The notes: generated from the sequence alone by a model not told the origin. Counted from the stretch's first letter, positions 17,385 to 27,405 are shown. The stretch: 64,000 nucleotides of DNA from Blastococcus sp. HT6-30 (GCF_039729015.1 NZ_CP155792.1:1198001-1262000); one strand, 5' to 3'. Made by a program: numbers and translations.

Positions 17385-18296
17385 TCACGGGACGACGCCC
17401 AGGCGACGGCGGTAGGTCTCCGCGATCTGCGCGCGGCAGCCTTCCGGGTCGGAGGTGGCCCGCCGGTAGCTGAACCGCAGCGTCTGCCACCCGAGGACGG
17501 CCAGCGCGGCGTCCCGGCGGAGATCCCGCTCGCGCGCCTGCTCGGAGCCGTGGAACGCCGCGCCGTCCAGCTCGACGGCCAGCCGCACCTCCGGCCAGGC
17601 GGCGTCGACGAACACGGGCCCGTCCGGCAGCGCGATCCGGTACTGGCGCCGGCACTCCGGCACACCGGGGACGGTGAGGATGTGCCGCAGGCCGAAACTC
17701 TCCAGCTCGCTGTGGCTGCCGCCCTCGACCAGGCGCAGCAGTTCCGCGAGCTCCGCCCGCCCGGGCAGGTTGCGCCGGTCGTTCAACTCGATGACCACGG
17801 CCGGCGTTCGCACGCGCCGTCCCGGCACCGCCTGCAGCACGACTCCGCGCACCACGCCCGCACGCCCCCGCCTGGCGCCAGGCCGGTGCGCATCCCCCCA
17901 GGAGTCCACCAGCGCCATGGCCACCGGGGTGGTGACGGGGCCTCGCGCGGTGGTGAGACCGAACGGCCTCCGGCTCCGGTGCACCCGGAGCCGGCGTGAC
18001 GTGCGCACGCGGCAGCTGGGCGGCACGGTGACCTTCAGCCGGGTCACCTCGTGCATCAGCCCGTGCGCGGCCAGCGCACTGCCGTGGCTCAGTGGCCCAC
18101 CGCAGTACGACGTGGCCGCGTGCGCCCGCACCGTCCAGTCGTCCACCAGCTCCGGCACGGTGACCCAGCCGGGATGCAGCCGCACGAGCCGCCCGGTGGC
18201 CAGCCAGCGGCCGACGGTCCGGGGGGCCACCTGCTCGGAGAGCCACGCCGTCGATGCGACCCGTGTCGGGCCCAGCAGCTGGAAGACATCGTGCAC
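17385..18296 (-). CDS. AbiEi-like winged helix plus DUF559 (Vsr-like) nuclease-fold protein
   Basis: 303 aa from GTG 18296. The N-terminal half (TAWLSEQVAPRTVGRWLATG, followed by RLHPGWVTVP) resembles the winged-helix domain of AbiEi-type antitoxins. The C-terminal ~110 residues form a DUF559 domain of the PD-(D/E)XK/Vsr-like superfamily, with FVDAAWPEVRLAVELDG and the following histidine as probable active-site positions. Such proteins are abundant in actinobacteria and are of unknown function; DNA binding or nicking is inferred from the fold. The start is uncertain since the frame is open further upstream and no ribosome binding site is evident. Confidence 0.65.
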   Translation of the reverse strand: MHDVFQLLGPTRVASTAWLSEQVAPRTVGRWLATGRLVRLHPGWVTVPELVDDWTVRAHAATSYCGGPLSHGSALAAHGLMHEVTRLKVTVPPSCRVRTSRRLRVHRSRRPFGLTTARGPVTTPVAMALVDSWGDAHRPGARRGRAGVVRGVVLQAVPGRRVRTPAVVIELNDRRNLPGRAELAELLRLVEGGSHSELESFGLRHILTVPGVPECRRQYRIALPDGPVFVDAAWPEVRLAVELDGAAFHGSEQARERDLRRDAALAVLGWQTLRFSYRRATSDPEGCRAQIAETYRRRLGVVP

Positions 18297-18451
18297 CGGC
18301 ACAGAGTGCGGGGAAACGGCTCGTGTCCGGCGCCGCGCGGGGCAACCTGTGGATGGCCGAGCTGGCGTTGCCCCGCAGCCAGTCTTTCCGAGCCCCGGAA
18401 TGTCGGGTACTGGGACGACGCCCGACGGCAACGCGTTCAGGGCCCGCCGAC

Positions 18452-18835
18452 AGCCCGCTGGGGGAGGGGGAGCTGGCCGCCGAACTGACCAAGGCCATCG
18501 GCGAGGAGTTCGGTCTCGACGTCCCCGTCGTGGTGCGGACCGCCGACGAGCTGGCCGCCGTCCTGGCCGCCGACCCGTTGGGCCACGTCGCCACCGACCC
18601 GGCCCGCTACTCGGTCACCTTCTTCGCCGAGCCGTTGCAGCCCGAGCGCGTGGCGGCGCTCCCGCCCGGCGACGGCGGGGACTACGTGGTGCGCGGACGC
18701 GAGCTCTACCTCTGGTTGCCCGACGGCATGCAGCACAGCCCGATGGGCGGGTGGACGTGGGACCGGCTGCTCGGCGCCGCGGGGACGAACCGCAACTGGA
18801 ACACCGTCCGGAAGCTGGTCGAGCTGACCCGCTGA
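18452..18835 (+). pseudogene. DUF1697 protein gene missing its 5' end
   Basis: The sequence DSPLGEGELAAELTKAIGEE onward matches the second half of DUF1697 proteins, through FFAEPLQPER, the RGRELYLWLPDG block and the C-terminal WNTVRKLVEL. The conserved N-terminal ~50 residues (normally an ALLRGINVGG-type start) are absent. The upstream DNA is instead the start region of the divergent AbiEi/DUF559 gene. An in-frame start at 18254 exists but would add unrelated arginine-rich sequence. I read it as a gene decapitated by a deletion whose breakpoint is near 18450. Confidence 0.6.
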
Positions 18836-18908
18836 CCGGGGGAGCGTGCAGCGAGGGCGCGCCCCCGGCCGGGGAGCGCGCCCTCGGCGCACATCGCTCA
18901 GGCCGGGC

Positions 18909-21494
18909 TCAGGCGTCGACGGCCTCGGCGAGGACGACATCGACGGTCAGCGGGCCCTCGCCGGCCACGATCGACAGCTCGGCGATCCGGCCGGCGTCGA
19001 CCAGGTCCGGCCGGGCCGCCTCCAGCGCCGCGACCTGCTCCGCCGGCGCGGTGACGGTGGCCGTCTCGACGTCGGCCCGCATCGACTGCTTGGCGTCGGA
19101 CTTCGCCTTGCGCACCCCGGCCAGCGCGGCGGCGGCGATCGAGACGACCGCCGGGTCACCGCCGGTGGGCAGCTCCGCCGCCGTCGGCCACAGCGCCCGG
19201 TGCACCGAGCCGGTCTGCCACCAGGACCAGACCTCCTCGGTGACGAAGGGCAGCACCGGCGCGAACAGCCGCAGCTGCACCGACAGGGCGAGGGCCAGCG
19301 CGGCCTGGGCCGACGCCGCGGCCGGGCCGTCGCCGTAGGCCCGCGACTTCACCAGCTCGACGTAGTCGTCGCAGAACGACCAGAAGAACGTCTCGGTGAC
19401 CTCGAGGGCGCGGGTGTAGTTGTAGGACTCCATCGCCGCCGTCGCCTCGTCGACCATCCTGGCCAGGGAGGCCAGCAGCGCGCGGTCGATCGGCTCGGTG
19501 ACCTGGTCGACGGTGTGCGCGGCGGAGGCGCCGGAGCCGAGGGCGAACTTGCCGACGTTGAGGATCTTCATGGCCAGCCGCCGGCCGACCTTCATCTGCG
19601 CCTCGTCGAAGGGCGAGTCCGCGCCCGGCCGGGCGCCGGCCGCGCGCCAGCGCACCGCGTCGGTGCCGTACCGCTCGAGGACGTCGATCGGCGTGGTCGC
19701 GTTCCCCTTGGACTTGGACATCTTCTTGCGGTCCGGGTCGACCACGAAGCCGGAGATCGTGGCGTGCGTCCAGGGCACGGTGCCGTGCTCGAAATGCGCC
19801 CGGACGACCGTGGAGAACAGCCAGGTGCGGATGATGTCGTGCGCCTGCGGCCGCTGGTCCATCGGGAAGACCTTGGCGAACAGCTCCGGGTCGGTGTCCC
19901 AGCCCGAGGCCACCTGCGGCGACAGCGACGACGTCGCCCAGGTGTCCATGACGTCGGGGTCGGCCATGAACCCGCCGGGCTTGCCCCGCTGGTCCTCGGT
20001 GAAGCCCTCGGGCACGTCGGACGACGGGTCGACCGGCAGCGCCGACTCGGGCGCCAGGATCGGCTCGTCGTGGATCGGCTCGCCGGCCTCGTCCAGCCGG
20101 TACCAGACCGGGAACGGGACGCCGAAGAACCGCTGGCGGCTGATCAGCCAGTCACCGTTGAGGCCCTCGACCCAGTTGTCGTAGCGGTGCCGCATGTGCT
20201 CGGGCACCCACTGGATCTCGCGGCCCCGCGCGAGGAGGGCATCGCGCAGGTCGGCGTCCCGGCCGCCGTTGCGGATGTACCACTGGCGCGTGGTGACGAT
20301 CTCCAGCGGGCGCTCGCCCTTCTCGAAGAACTTCACCGGGTGGGTGATCGGCTTGGGCTCGGCCTCGAGGTCGCCGGACTCCCGCAGCATCTCCACGATC
20401 CGCTGCTGGGCGCTGAACACGGTCTTGCCGGCCAGCTCGGCGTAGGGCTCCGCGGGGACGTCGGCCGGCGGGTCGGCCAGGATCCGGCCGTCCCAGCCGA
20501 CGATCGCCCGGGTCGGCAGCTGCAGCTCACGCCACCAGGTGACGTCGTTGAGGTCACCGAAGGTGCAGATCATCGCGATGCCCGAGCCCTTGTCCGGCTC
20601 GGCGAGGCGGTGGGCGACCACCGGCACCTCGACGTCGAACAGCGGCGTGCGCACCGTCTTCCCGAACAGCGGCTGGTAGCGCGCGTCGTCGGGGTGGGCG
20701 ACCAGTGCGACGCAGGCCGGCAGCAGCTCCGGGCGCGTGGTCTCGATGAAGACCGCGCCCTCCGGGCCGGCGAACCCGATCCGGTGGTAGGCGCCGGGGC
20801 GCTCGCGGTCCTCGAGCTCGGCCTGGGCGACGGCGGTGCGGAAGGTGACGTCCCAGAGGGTCGGCGCCTCCTGCGCGTAGGCCTCACCGCGGGCGAGGTT
20901 GTGCAGGAACATCCGCTGCGCGGTGGCCCGCGAGGTCTCCGAGATCGTCCGGTAGACGTTGGTCCAGTCCACCGACAGGCCCATGCGCCGCCACAGCTTC
21001 TCGAACTCCGCCTCGTCGGACTCCGTCAGCTGCATGCACAGCTCCACGAAGTTGCGCCGGGAGATCGGGAGCTGGTTCTTCTCCGGCTTGGCCGGCGGCT
21101 CGAACGAGGGGTCGTAGGGCAGCGCGGGGTCGCAGCGCACGCCGTAGTAGTTCTGCACCCGGCGCTCGGTCGGCAGCCCGTTGTCGTCCCACCCCATCGG
21201 GTAGAAGACGTGCTTGCCGCGCATCCGCTGGTAGCGGGCGACGATGTCGGTGTGGGTGTAGCTGAACACGTGGCCCACGTGCAGCGAGCCGCTGGCGGTC
21301 GGCGGAGGGGTGTCGATCGACCAGATCTGCTCGCGCGGCGCCTGCAGCGCGGCCTCGCGGTCGAAGCCGTAGGTGTCCTCGGAGGCCCATCGGGCGACCC
21401 ATTTGTCCTCGAGGCCGTCGATCGACGGCTTCTCCGGTACGCCGACGGCGGCTCCCGGCGTCGCGCTGTCCGGGGTGCGGGAGTCGGTGACCAT
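18909..21494 (-). CDS. valS: Valyl-tRNA synthetase, archaeal-like type
   Basis: 861 aa. Charges tRNA-Val. The HIGH motif appears as HVGH in [14 protein letters not shown] (~residue 50), and KMSKS as KKMSKSKGN (~residue 555). Between them lies the editing domain, followed by an anticodon-binding domain. Segments such as [20 protein letters not shown] are characteristic of the archaeal-like ValS subfamily (HAMAP type 2), not of the usual bacterial enzyme found in Mycobacterium. Start ATG 21494 is chosen because a -10 box TAGGAT (21502-21507) lies exactly seven bases ahead; ATG 21503 is also in frame but falls inside the promoter. Divergent from folC. Confidence 0.93.
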   Translation of the reverse strand: MVTDSRTPDSATPGAAVGVPEKPSIDGLEDKWVARWASEDTYGFDREAALQAPREQIWSIDTPPPTASGSLHVGHVFSYTHTDIVARYQRMRGKHVFYPMGWDDNGLPTERRVQNYYGVRCDPALPYDPSFEPPAKPEKNQLPISRRNFVELCMQLTESDEAEFEKLWRRMGLSVDWTNVYRTISETSRATAQRMFLHNLARGEAYAQEAPTLWDVTFRTAVAQAELEDRERPGAYHRIGFAGPEGAVFIETTRPELLPACVALVAHPDDARYQPLFGKTVRTPLFDVEVPVVAHRLAEPDKGSGIAMICTFGDLNDVTWWRELQLPTRAIVGWDGRILADPPADVPAEPYAELAGKTVFSAQQRIVEMLRESGDLEAEPKPITHPVKFFEKGERPLEIVTTRQWYIRNGGRDADLRDALLARGREIQWVPEHMRHRYDNWVEGLNGDWLISRQRFFGVPFPVWYRLDEAGEPIHDEPILAPESALPVDPSSDVPEGFTEDQRGKPGGFMADPDVMDTWATSSLSPQVASGWDTDPELFAKVFPMDQRPQAHDIIRTWLFSTVVRAHFEHGTVPWTHATISGFVVDPDRKKMSKSKGNATTPIDVLERYGTDAVRWRAAGARPGADSPFDEAQMKVGRRLAMKILNVGKFALGSGASAAHTVDQVTEPIDRALLASLARMVDEATAAMESYNYTRALEVTETFFWSFCDDYVELVKSRAYGDGPAAASAQAALALALSVQLRLFAPVLPFVTEEVWSWWQTGSVHRALWPTAAELPTGGDPAVVSIAAAALAGVRKAKSDAKQSMRADVETATVTAPAEQVAALEAARPDLVDAGRIAELSIVAGEGPLTVDVVLAEAVDA

Positions 21495-21501
21495 GTACCT
21501 C

Positions 21502-21507
21502 ATCCTA
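21502..21507 (-). promoter_or_regulatory. -10 box of valS (leaderless)
   Basis: TAGGAT on the minus strand, seven bases before ATG 21494. It places the transcription start at or next to the A of the start codon and decides the start choice. Confidence 0.55.
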
Positions 21508-21536
21508 GGAAGTGCGCGGCTGGCATCCTGAGCAGG

Positions 21537-22892
21537 ATGAGCAACGGCAGCACCGGTGACATGGCCCGGGTCGAGAACGAGCTGCTGGCCCGCTGGCCGG
21601 AGAGCCGCCTGGAGCCCTCGCTCACCCGCATCAGCGCGCTGGTCGACCTGCTCGGGTCGCCGCAGCGGGCCATGCCGGTCATCCAGGTGGCGGGCACGAA
21701 CGGCAAGACGACGACGGCGCGGATGATCGACGAGCTGCTGCGCGGTTTCGGCCTGCGCGTCGGCCGGTTCACCAGCCCGCACCTGCAGTCCATCCGGGAG
21801 CGGATCGTGCTCGACGGCGAGCCGGTCAGCGCCGAGCGCTTCGTCGAGACCTACGACGACATCGCGCCCTACGTGCAGATGGTCGACGCCGCCGGCGAGA
21901 TCCCGATGAGCTTCTTCGAGGTCATGGTCGGCATGGCCTACGCGCTGTTCGCCGACGCGCCGGTCGACGTCGCGGTGATCGAGGTCGGGATGGGCGGCAC
22001 CTGGGACGCGACCAACGTGGCCGACGCGCGGGTCGCCGTCGTGACGCCGGTGGCGCTGGACCACGCCGAGTACCTCGGCCCCGACGTCGGCACGATCGCC
22101 GGCGAGAAGGCCGGGATCATCAAGGGTGACGCGATCGCCGTGCTCGCCCACCAGGAACCGGCCGCGCTGGACGCGCTGGTCCGCCGGGCCGTGGAGGCCG
22201 ACGCCGTCGTCGCCCGCGAGGGCACCGAGTTCGGCGTGCTGGAGCGGACGGTCGCCGTCGGCGGTCAGCAGGTCCGTCTGCAGGGCCTGGGCGGCGAGTA
22301 CCAGGAGGTCTTCCTCCCGCTGTTCGGTGCTCACCAGGCGCAGAACGCCGTGACGGCACTGGCCGCGGTCGAGGCGTTCCTCGGCGCGGGCTCCGCCACC
22401 GGGCCGATCGAGCAGGACACCGTCCGCGCCGCGTTCGCCGCCGTCCGCTCGCCGGGCCGGCTCGAGCGGGTGCGCACCAGCCCGGCGGTGCTCGTGGACG
22501 CCGCGCACAACCCGGCCGGCATGAGCGCGACCGTGGCGGCGCTGCGCGAGTCCTTCGACTTCACCCGCCTGGTCGGGGTGGTCGGCGTCGTCCACGGCAA
22601 GGACGTCGGAGGGATGCTCGCCGAGCTGGAGCAGGTCTGCGCGGAGCTCGTCGTCACCCAGAACGGCTCGCCGCGGGCGATGCCCGCCGACGAGCTGGGT
22701 GCGCTCGCCGTCGACGTCTTCGGCGCCGACCGGGTGAGCGTCTCGCCCCGGCTGGACGAGGCGATCACGGAGGCGATCGCGCTGGCCGAGGCGGGTCCGG
22801 ACGACGCCCTCGGCGGCTCGGGCGTGTTCGTAACCGGCAGCGTGATCACCGCGGGCGAGGCCCGCACCCTGCTGTCGCGGGGTTCGCGGTGA
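21537..22892 (+). CDS. folC: Folylpolyglutamate synthase / dihydrofolate synthase
   Basis: 451 aa, Mur-ligase superfamily. Adds glutamate to dihydropteroate or folates in an ATP-dependent reaction in the cytoplasm. Seen: P-loop [10 protein letters not shown] (~residue 54), [19 protein letters not shown], the carbamylated-lysine region AGEKAGIIK, and the C-terminal DAAHNPAGM. The start is 42 bases from the divergent valS start. Its stop overlaps the GTG of the DUF4233 gene by four bases, so translation is coupled. folC next to valS is a common actinobacterial arrangement. Confidence 0.95.
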   Translation: MSNGSTGDMARVENELLARWPESRLEPSLTRISALVDLLGSPQRAMPVIQVAGTNGKTTTARMIDELLRGFGLRVGRFTSPHLQSIRERIVLDGEPVSAERFVETYDDIAPYVQMVDAAGEIPMSFFEVMVGMAYALFADAPVDVAVIEVGMGGTWDATNVADARVAVVTPVALDHAEYLGPDVGTIAGEKAGIIKGDAIAVLAHQEPAALDALVRRAVEADAVVAREGTEFGVLERTVAVGGQQVRLQGLGGEYQEVFLPLFGAHQAQNAVTALAAVEAFLGAGSATGPIEQDTVRAAFAAVRSPGRLERVRTSPAVLVDAAHNPAGMSATVAALRESFDFTRLVGVVGVVHGKDVGGMLAELEQVCAELVVTQNGSPRAMPADELGALAVDVFGADRVSVSPRLDEAITEAIALAEAGPDDALGGSGVFVTGSVITAGEARTLLSRGSR

Positions 22893-23296
22893 CCGCTCCT
22901 GACCCGGCGCGTGCGGCGCGGGCACTGGGCGGGGCCGCGGCCGGGATCCTGGTGATGGAGGGCATCGCGGTCCTGTTCGTGCCCCGCGGCATCGCCCAGA
23001 CCGAGGCGGGGCTGGGCGGCGGCCGGCTGGCGGTCCTGCTCGTCCTCTCCCTGGTCCTGATCCTTGCCAGCGGGATCCAGCGCCGGGAGCGGGGCCTGCT
23101 CATCGGCACCGTGCTGCAGGTGCCCCTGCTGCTCACCGGGCTGTTCACCAGCGCCATGTGGTTCGTGGGGGGCGCCTTCCTGCTCATCTGGGCCTATCTG
23201 CTGCAGGTCCGCAAGCAGCTGCTGGGGAGCCCCTTCGGACCCGTGGCGGCGCCGGACCGGGCCGACGGCGACGGCGACCCGGCGGCCACCCCGTAG
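22889..23296 (+). CDS. DUF4233 membrane protein
   Basis: 135 aa with four predicted transmembrane segments: ~18-36, ~45-63, ~72-88 and ~90-106. DUF4233 proteins occur almost only in actinobacteria between folC and ndk; their function is unknown. GTGA overlap with folC shows coupling. The C-terminal ~25 residues are a soluble, acidic and proline-rich tail. The conserved position suggests a role tied to folate or nucleotide metabolism, but that is guesswork. Confidence 0.8.
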   Translation: MTAPDPARAARALGGAAAGILVMEGIAVLFVPRGIAQTEAGLGGGRLAVLLVLSLVLILASGIQRRERGLLIGTVLQVPLLLTGLFTSAMWFVGGAFLLIWAYLLQVRKQLLGSPFGPVAAPDRADGDGDPAATP

Positions 23297-23299
23297 GCT
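23294..23299 (+). promoter_or_regulatory. -10 box of ndk (leaderless)
   Basis: TAGGCT, eight bases before GTG 23308 and overlapping the stop codon of the DUF4233 gene. Confidence 0.45.
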
Positions 23300-23307
23300 C
23301 CCGGCCC

Positions 23308-23718
23308 GTGACCGAACGCACTCTCGTCCTCGTCAAGCCCGACGGCGTCTCCCGCGGCCTGGTCGGCGAGGTGATCACCCGGCTCGAGCGCAAGGGCCTG
23401 CGCCTGGTGGCCGCCGAGCTGCGCACCCTGACCGCCGAGGTCGCCGAGACCCACTACGCCGAGCACCGCGAGCGGCCGTTCTTCGCCGACCTCGTGCAGT
23501 TCATCACCAGCGGCCCGCTGATGGCCCTGGTCGTCGAGGGGCCCCGCGCCATCGAGGCGTTCCGCGCCCTGGCCGGCGCCACCGACCCGGTGAAGGCCGG
23601 CCCCGGCACCGTCCGCGGCGACTTCGCCCTCGAGGTGCAGAACAACATCGTGCACGGCTCCGACTCGCCGGAGTCGGCCGCGCGCGAGGTGGAGCTCTTC
23701 TTCCCCCACCTCGGCTAG
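23308..23718 (+). CDS. ndk: Nucleoside diphosphate kinase
   Basis: 136 aa, the normal length. Transfers the gamma phosphate of ATP to other NDPs via a phosphohistidine. Seen: [10 protein letters not shown] at the N-terminus, the substrate-binding GDFA region, and the catalytic histidine in [12 protein letters not shown] (~residue 115). GTG 23308 fits the family start ([13 protein letters not shown]). The stop is TAG, one of several in this window, so UAG is not reassigned wholesale despite the UAG-reading tRNA-Sec. Confidence 0.96.
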   Translation: MTERTLVLVKPDGVSRGLVGEVITRLERKGLRLVAAELRTLTAEVAETHYAEHRERPFFADLVQFITSGPLMALVVEGPRAIEAFRALAGATDPVKAGPGTVRGDFALEVQNNIVHGSDSPESAAREVELFFPHLG

Positions 23719-23728
23719 CGGTTCGCTG

Positions 23729-23763
23729 CTCGTGGGGGCCCCCTCGCGGGGGCCCGCCACGAG
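23729..23763. terminator. Bidirectional hairpin between ndk and the membrane protein gene
   Basis: CTCGTGG...GGGCCCCC folds on GGGGGCCC...CCACGAG around a four-base loop. It separates convergent genes. Confidence 0.65.
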
Positions 23764-23776
23764 GGGGCGAGTGGCG

Positions 23777-24289
23777 TCAGAGGTCGGCGTCGGCGTCGAC
23801 CGGCTCGTCCGGGGCGGTCCACGCCAGGTGCCAGTAGGCGAGCAGCCCGGCGGTGAGCCACAGCAGGAACCCGAAGCAGAGCGCCGGCGGGACGTGGCCG
23901 CTCAGCGCGACGATCGTGACCGCGCCGGTCCAGGCGGCGAAGTGCAGCGCCGTCGCCGGCCAGGCCACCGTCACGAAGGAGTGGTCACGCAACCGCTGCT
24001 GGTGCTCGTCGAGCGACCGGCTGCTGCGGTCGAAGACGCCGCGGATCCCCGCGTTGAGCACCGAGTGCAGCGGGATGAACCCGAGCATCCCCGCCGTCCA
24101 GGCGCCGAAGAACCACGTCGTCCAGCCCTCTCTCGTCGTGGCGCTGGCCAGCGTGGCCATGACGAGCAGGACGATGAGCGCCACCTGCGCGAGGACCGCG
24201 CGACGGCGCACGCGTCGGGTGCGCGCCCAGGCCCACCGCCGGTCGTCCAAGGTGCGGGCCAGGTAGGTCTGGTCGGGAGAGATGCTCAT
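23777..24289 (-). CDS. Four-helix membrane protein paired with an XRE regulator
   Basis: 170 aa. Hydrophobic segments lie at ~32-50, ~57-76, ~106-125 and ~133-152; the N-terminus is basic and the C-terminus acidic (DEPVDADADL). I recognise no named family, but the size and the gene pair resemble the many small membrane proteins that travel with a Cro/C1-type regulator. Its ATG overlaps the regulator's stop (ATGA at 24286-24289), so the two are translated together. Confidence 0.65.
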   Translation of the reverse strand: MSISPDQTYLARTLDDRRWAWARTRRVRRRAVLAQVALIVLLVMATLASATTREGWTTWFFGAWTAGMLGFIPLHSVLNAGIRGVFDRSSRSLDEHQQRLRDHSFVTVAWPATALHFAAWTGAVTIVALSGHVPPALCFGFLLWLTAGLLAYWHLAWTAPDEPVDADADL

Positions 24290-24564
24290 GACGTCCTCCT
24301 GAGGAGCTCCTCGCTGAGCGAAGGCAGCGGGTCGAGCGAGAACACCGCTTCGACGGGCAGGTCGAAGAATCGGGCGATCCGCAGGGCCAGGGCCAGCGAC
24401 GGGCTGTACTCACCGCGCTCCACGTAGCCGATCGTCTGGGGGTGGACCCCGACGGCCTCCGCGAGCTCTTTCCGGCTGACGCCGCGGTCGGCGCGGAGCA
24501 CGGCGATGCGGTCGTGCACCCTGTCCGCCTCGGACTTCGGCTGTCGTCCCACACGACGAACCAT
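24286..24564 (-). CDS. XRE-family (Cro/C1-type) transcriptional regulator
   Basis: 92 aa. A helix-turn-helix at residues ~20-75 (RADRGVSRKELAEAVGVHPQ, then TIGYVERGEYSPSLALALRI) is the standard Cro/C1 fold and fills most of the protein. ATG 24564 is chosen. Directly upstream lies an AT-rich imperfect palindrome that overlaps a TATTAAT-like -10 box, so the protein probably represses its own operon. The partner membrane gene overlaps it by four bases. Confidence 0.85.
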   Translation of the reverse strand: MVRRVGRQPKSEADRVHDRIAVLRADRGVSRKELAEAVGVHPQTIGYVERGEYSPSLALALRIARFFDLPVEAVFSLDPLPSLSEELLRRTS

Positions 24565-24576
24565 AGCATTAATACT
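24565..24576. promoter_or_regulatory. AT-rich imperfect palindrome at the XRE start, candidate operator
   Basis: AGCATTAATACT, centred on ATTAAT and ending at the base next to the regulator's start codon. It stands out in a strongly GC-rich setting and overlaps a -10-like TATTAAT on the minus strand. Autorepression is the simple reading. Confidence 0.45.
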
Positions 24577-24715
24577 GCAATGTCGCCCAGTCCGTCGACG
24601 TCCCGGCTCACCTGGTGTGGTGCTGGCTCACCGGCGGAGCTGAGCCACGATCCGGATCGATCAGGACACCTGATCACCATGGGGTGGTCGCGGGGGCGGC
24701 TACCCTGGACCGGTC

Positions 24716-26638
24716 ATGACTGGTGAGACTCTGTACCCCCGCCTCGAACCGCTGCTGGCCCAGATCCAGAAGCCGATCCAGTACGTCGGGGGTGAGCTCA
24801 ACGCCCAGGTGAAGCCGTGGGAGTCCGCGGACGTGCACTGGGCGCTCATGTACCCCGACGCCTACGAGGTGGGCCTGCCCAACCAGGGCCTGATGATCCT
24901 GTACGAGGTGCTCAACGAGCGCCCCGACGCCCTGGCCGAGCGCACCTACGCCGTCTGGCCCGACCTCGCCGCGCTCATGCGCGAGCACGGCGTCGGCCAG
25001 TTCACCGTCGACGGCCACCGGGCCGTGCGCGACTTCGACCTGCTCGGCGTCAGCTTCGCCACGGAGCTGGGCTACACCAACCTGCTCGAGGCCCTCGATC
25101 TCGCCGGTGTGCCGCTGCACGCCGTCGACCGGGACGAGACCCATCCGGTCGTCGTCGCCGGCGGGCACGCCGCGTTCAACCCCGAGCCGGTCAGCGACTT
25201 CGTCGACTGCGCCGTGCTCGGCGACGGCGAGCAGGTCGTCGGCGACATCACCGACGTCGTCAAGGCGTGGAAGGCCCAGGGCCGACCCGGTGGGCGCGTG
25301 GAGCTGCTGGCCCGCCTCGCCCGCGTCGACGGCGTCTACGTGCCCCGGTTCTACGCCGTCTCCTACGGTGCCGACGGCGCGATCGCCGCGGTCACCCGCA
25401 CCCGCGACGACGTTCCGGCGAAGGTCGGCAAGCGCACCGTCATGGACCTCGACGAGTGGCCCTACCCGAAGCAGCCGCTGGTCCCGCTCGCCGAGAGCGT
25501 GCACGAGCGGATGAGCGTGGAGATCTTCCGCGGCTGCACCCGGGGCTGCCGTTTCTGCCAGGCCGGCATGATCACCCGCCCGGTGCGCGAGCGGACCATC
25601 ACCGGCATCGGCTCGATGGTCGACGCCGGCCTCAAGGCGACCGGCTACGAGGAGGTCGGGCTGCTCTCGCTGTCCAGCGCCGACCACTCCGAGATCGGCC
25701 AGCTGGCCAAGGAGCTCGCCGACCGCTACGAGGGCACCAACACCGGCCTGAGCCTGCCGTCGACCCGCGTCGACGCCTTCAACGTCACGCTGGCCAACGA
25801 GCTGTCCCGCAACGGGCGGCGCAGCGGCCTGACCTTCGCCCCGGAGGGCGGCAGCGAGCGGATCCGCCGGGTGATCAACAAGACGGTGTCCAAGGAGGAC
25901 CTCGTCCGTACGGTGACCACGGCGTACGCCAACGGCTGGACGCAGGTGAAGCTCTACTTCATGTGCGGTCTGCCGACGGAGACCGACGAGGACGTCCTGG
26001 AGATCGCCGAGCTCGCGGTCGAGGTCATCCGGGCCGGCCGCGAGGCCAGCGGCCGCAAGGACATCCGCTGCACCGTCTCCATCGGTGGTTTCGTGCCCAA
26101 GCCGCACACCCCGTTCCAGTGGGCGGGTCAGGCCAGCGCCGAGACGATCGACCACCGCCTCCGGGTGCTGCGCCAGGCGATCAACGCCGACCGCCGCATC
26201 GGCCGCTCCATCGGGCTGCGCTACCACGACGGCAAGCCGGGCGTCATCGAGGGGCTGCTGTCCCGCGGTGACCGCCGCGTCGGCCGGGTCATCGAGCGCG
26301 TGTGGCGCGAGGGCGGGAGGTTCGACGGCTGGAGCGAGCACTTCTCCTACGAGCGGTGGACGCAGGCGGCCGCCGAAGAGCTGGCCGCGTTCGGGGTGGA
26401 CCTGGACTGGTTCACCACCCGCGAGCGCACCGAGCACGAGATCCTGCCCTGGGACCACCTGGACTCCGGGCTGGACAAGGAGTGGCTCTGGGAGGACTGG
26501 CAGGAGGCCCTCTCCGAGGAGGAGGTCGCCGACTGCCGGTGGACGCCCTGCTACGACTGCGGGGTGTGCCCGACCATGGGCACCGAGATCCAGATCGGCC
26601 CCACCGGCCGCAGCCTGCTCCCGCTCACCGTCGTCTGA
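24716..26638 (+). CDS. TIGR03960-family radical SAM protein
   Basis: 640 aa. An N-terminal B12-binding-like fold (~1-200) is followed by a radical SAM core with the cluster motif CTRGCRFC (~residue 276-283) and GGSERIRRVINK further on. The C-terminal CYDCGVCP supplies extra cysteines. The family is conserved in actinobacteria and firmicutes, always next to the TIGR03936 (DUF2344) gene and the rne-rplU-rpmA-obg block. The reaction is unknown; a role in RNA or ribosome modification is often guessed. A -10 box TACCCT (24701-24706) lies nine bases before the ATG. Confidence 0.9.
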   Translation: MTGETLYPRLEPLLAQIQKPIQYVGGELNAQVKPWESADVHWALMYPDAYEVGLPNQGLMILYEVLNERPDALAERTYAVWPDLAALMREHGVGQFTVDGHRAVRDFDLLGVSFATELGYTNLLEALDLAGVPLHAVDRDETHPVVVAGGHAAFNPEPVSDFVDCAVLGDGEQVVGDITDVVKAWKAQGRPGGRVELLARLARVDGVYVPRFYAVSYGADGAIAAVTRTRDDVPAKVGKRTVMDLDEWPYPKQPLVPLAESVHERMSVEIFRGCTRGCRFCQAGMITRPVRERTITGIGSMVDAGLKATGYEEVGLLSLSSADHSEIGQLAKELADRYEGTNTGLSLPSTRVDAFNVTLANELSRNGRRSGLTFAPEGGSERIRRVINKTVSKEDLVRTVTTAYANGWTQVKLYFMCGLPTETDEDVLEIAELAVEVIRAGREASGRKDIRCTVSIGGFVPKPHTPFQWAGQASAETIDHRLRVLRQAINADRRIGRSIGLRYHDGKPGVIEGLLSRGDRRVGRVIERVWREGGRFDGWSEHFSYERWTQAAAEELAAFGVDLDWFTTRERTEHEILPWDHLDSGLDKEWLWEDWQEALSEEEVADCRWTPCYDCGVCPTMGTEIQIGPTGRSLLPLTVV

Positions 26639-27405
26639 TGGCCCGCCAGCCCGAGGGCCCGCCCCCGCCGCCCACCGTGCAGAAGCTGCGCATCCGCTAC
26701 GCCAAGCGGGGCCGGTTGCGCTTCGCGTCCCACCGCGACCTCGCGCGGGCCCTGGAGCGGGCGCTGCGCCGGGCGCAGGTGCCCATGGCGTTCTCGGCCG
26801 GGTTCAGCCCGCACCCGAAGATCTCCTACATCGGTGCCGCGCCCACCGGGGCGGCCAGCGAGGCGGAGTACCTGGAGATCGGGGTCGCGATCCGCTGCGA
26901 CCCCGAGGCGGTGCGGGTCGCGCTGGACACCGCCCTGCCGCCCGACGTCGCCGTCCTCGAGGTCGTGGAGGCGCACGAGGGGACCGGCTCCCTGGCCGAC
27001 CGCATCGACACCTCCGTCTGGCGCGTCGAGCTGCCCGGCGTGGCCCTCGCCGAGCTGCAGCCGGCCGTGGAGAAGTTCCTCGCCAGCGACGTCGTGACCG
27101 TCGCCAAGCGCACCAAGAACGGGCTCAAGGACATCGACGCCCGCCCCGCCGTGGCCGGCGCATCGGCTGCCGAAGAGGCAGGTTGTGCCATACTGCACAT
27201 GGTCGTCCGGCAGGTGACGCCCGCTGTACGACCCGACGACGTGTTGGCCGCCCTGGCTGCCGTCGCCGACCTGCGCCCGCCGTTGCCCCCACGGGCCGTG
27301 CGTGAGGCGCAGGGCCGGCTCGACGACACCGGGACCGTGGCCGATCCGCTCGGACCCGACCGCGCGGCGCGCGCTCCCGTACCGGGAGAGCACGCAGCGG
27401 TCTGA
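26638..27405 (+). CDS. TIGR03936-family (DUF2344) radical-SAM-associated protein
   Basis: 255 aa. Start ATG 26638 shares a base with the stop of the preceding radical SAM gene (TGATG), so the two are coupled. Conserved features: RIRYAKRGRLRFASHRDL at the N-terminus and GFSPHPKISY around residue 50. In some organisms the domain is fused to the radical SAM protein, supporting a complex. The C-terminal ~40 residues are low-complexity. Function unknown. Confidence 0.88.
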   Translation: MARQPEGPPPPPTVQKLRIRYAKRGRLRFASHRDLARALERALRRAQVPMAFSAGFSPHPKISYIGAAPTGAASEAEYLEIGVAIRCDPEAVRVALDTALPPDVAVLEVVEAHEGTGSLADRIDTSVWRVELPGVALAELQPAVEKFLASDVVTVAKRTKNGLKDIDARPAVAGASAAEEAGCAILHMVVRQVTPAVRPDDVLAALAAVADLRPPLPPRAVREAQGRLDDTGTVADPLGPDRAARAPVPGEHAAV

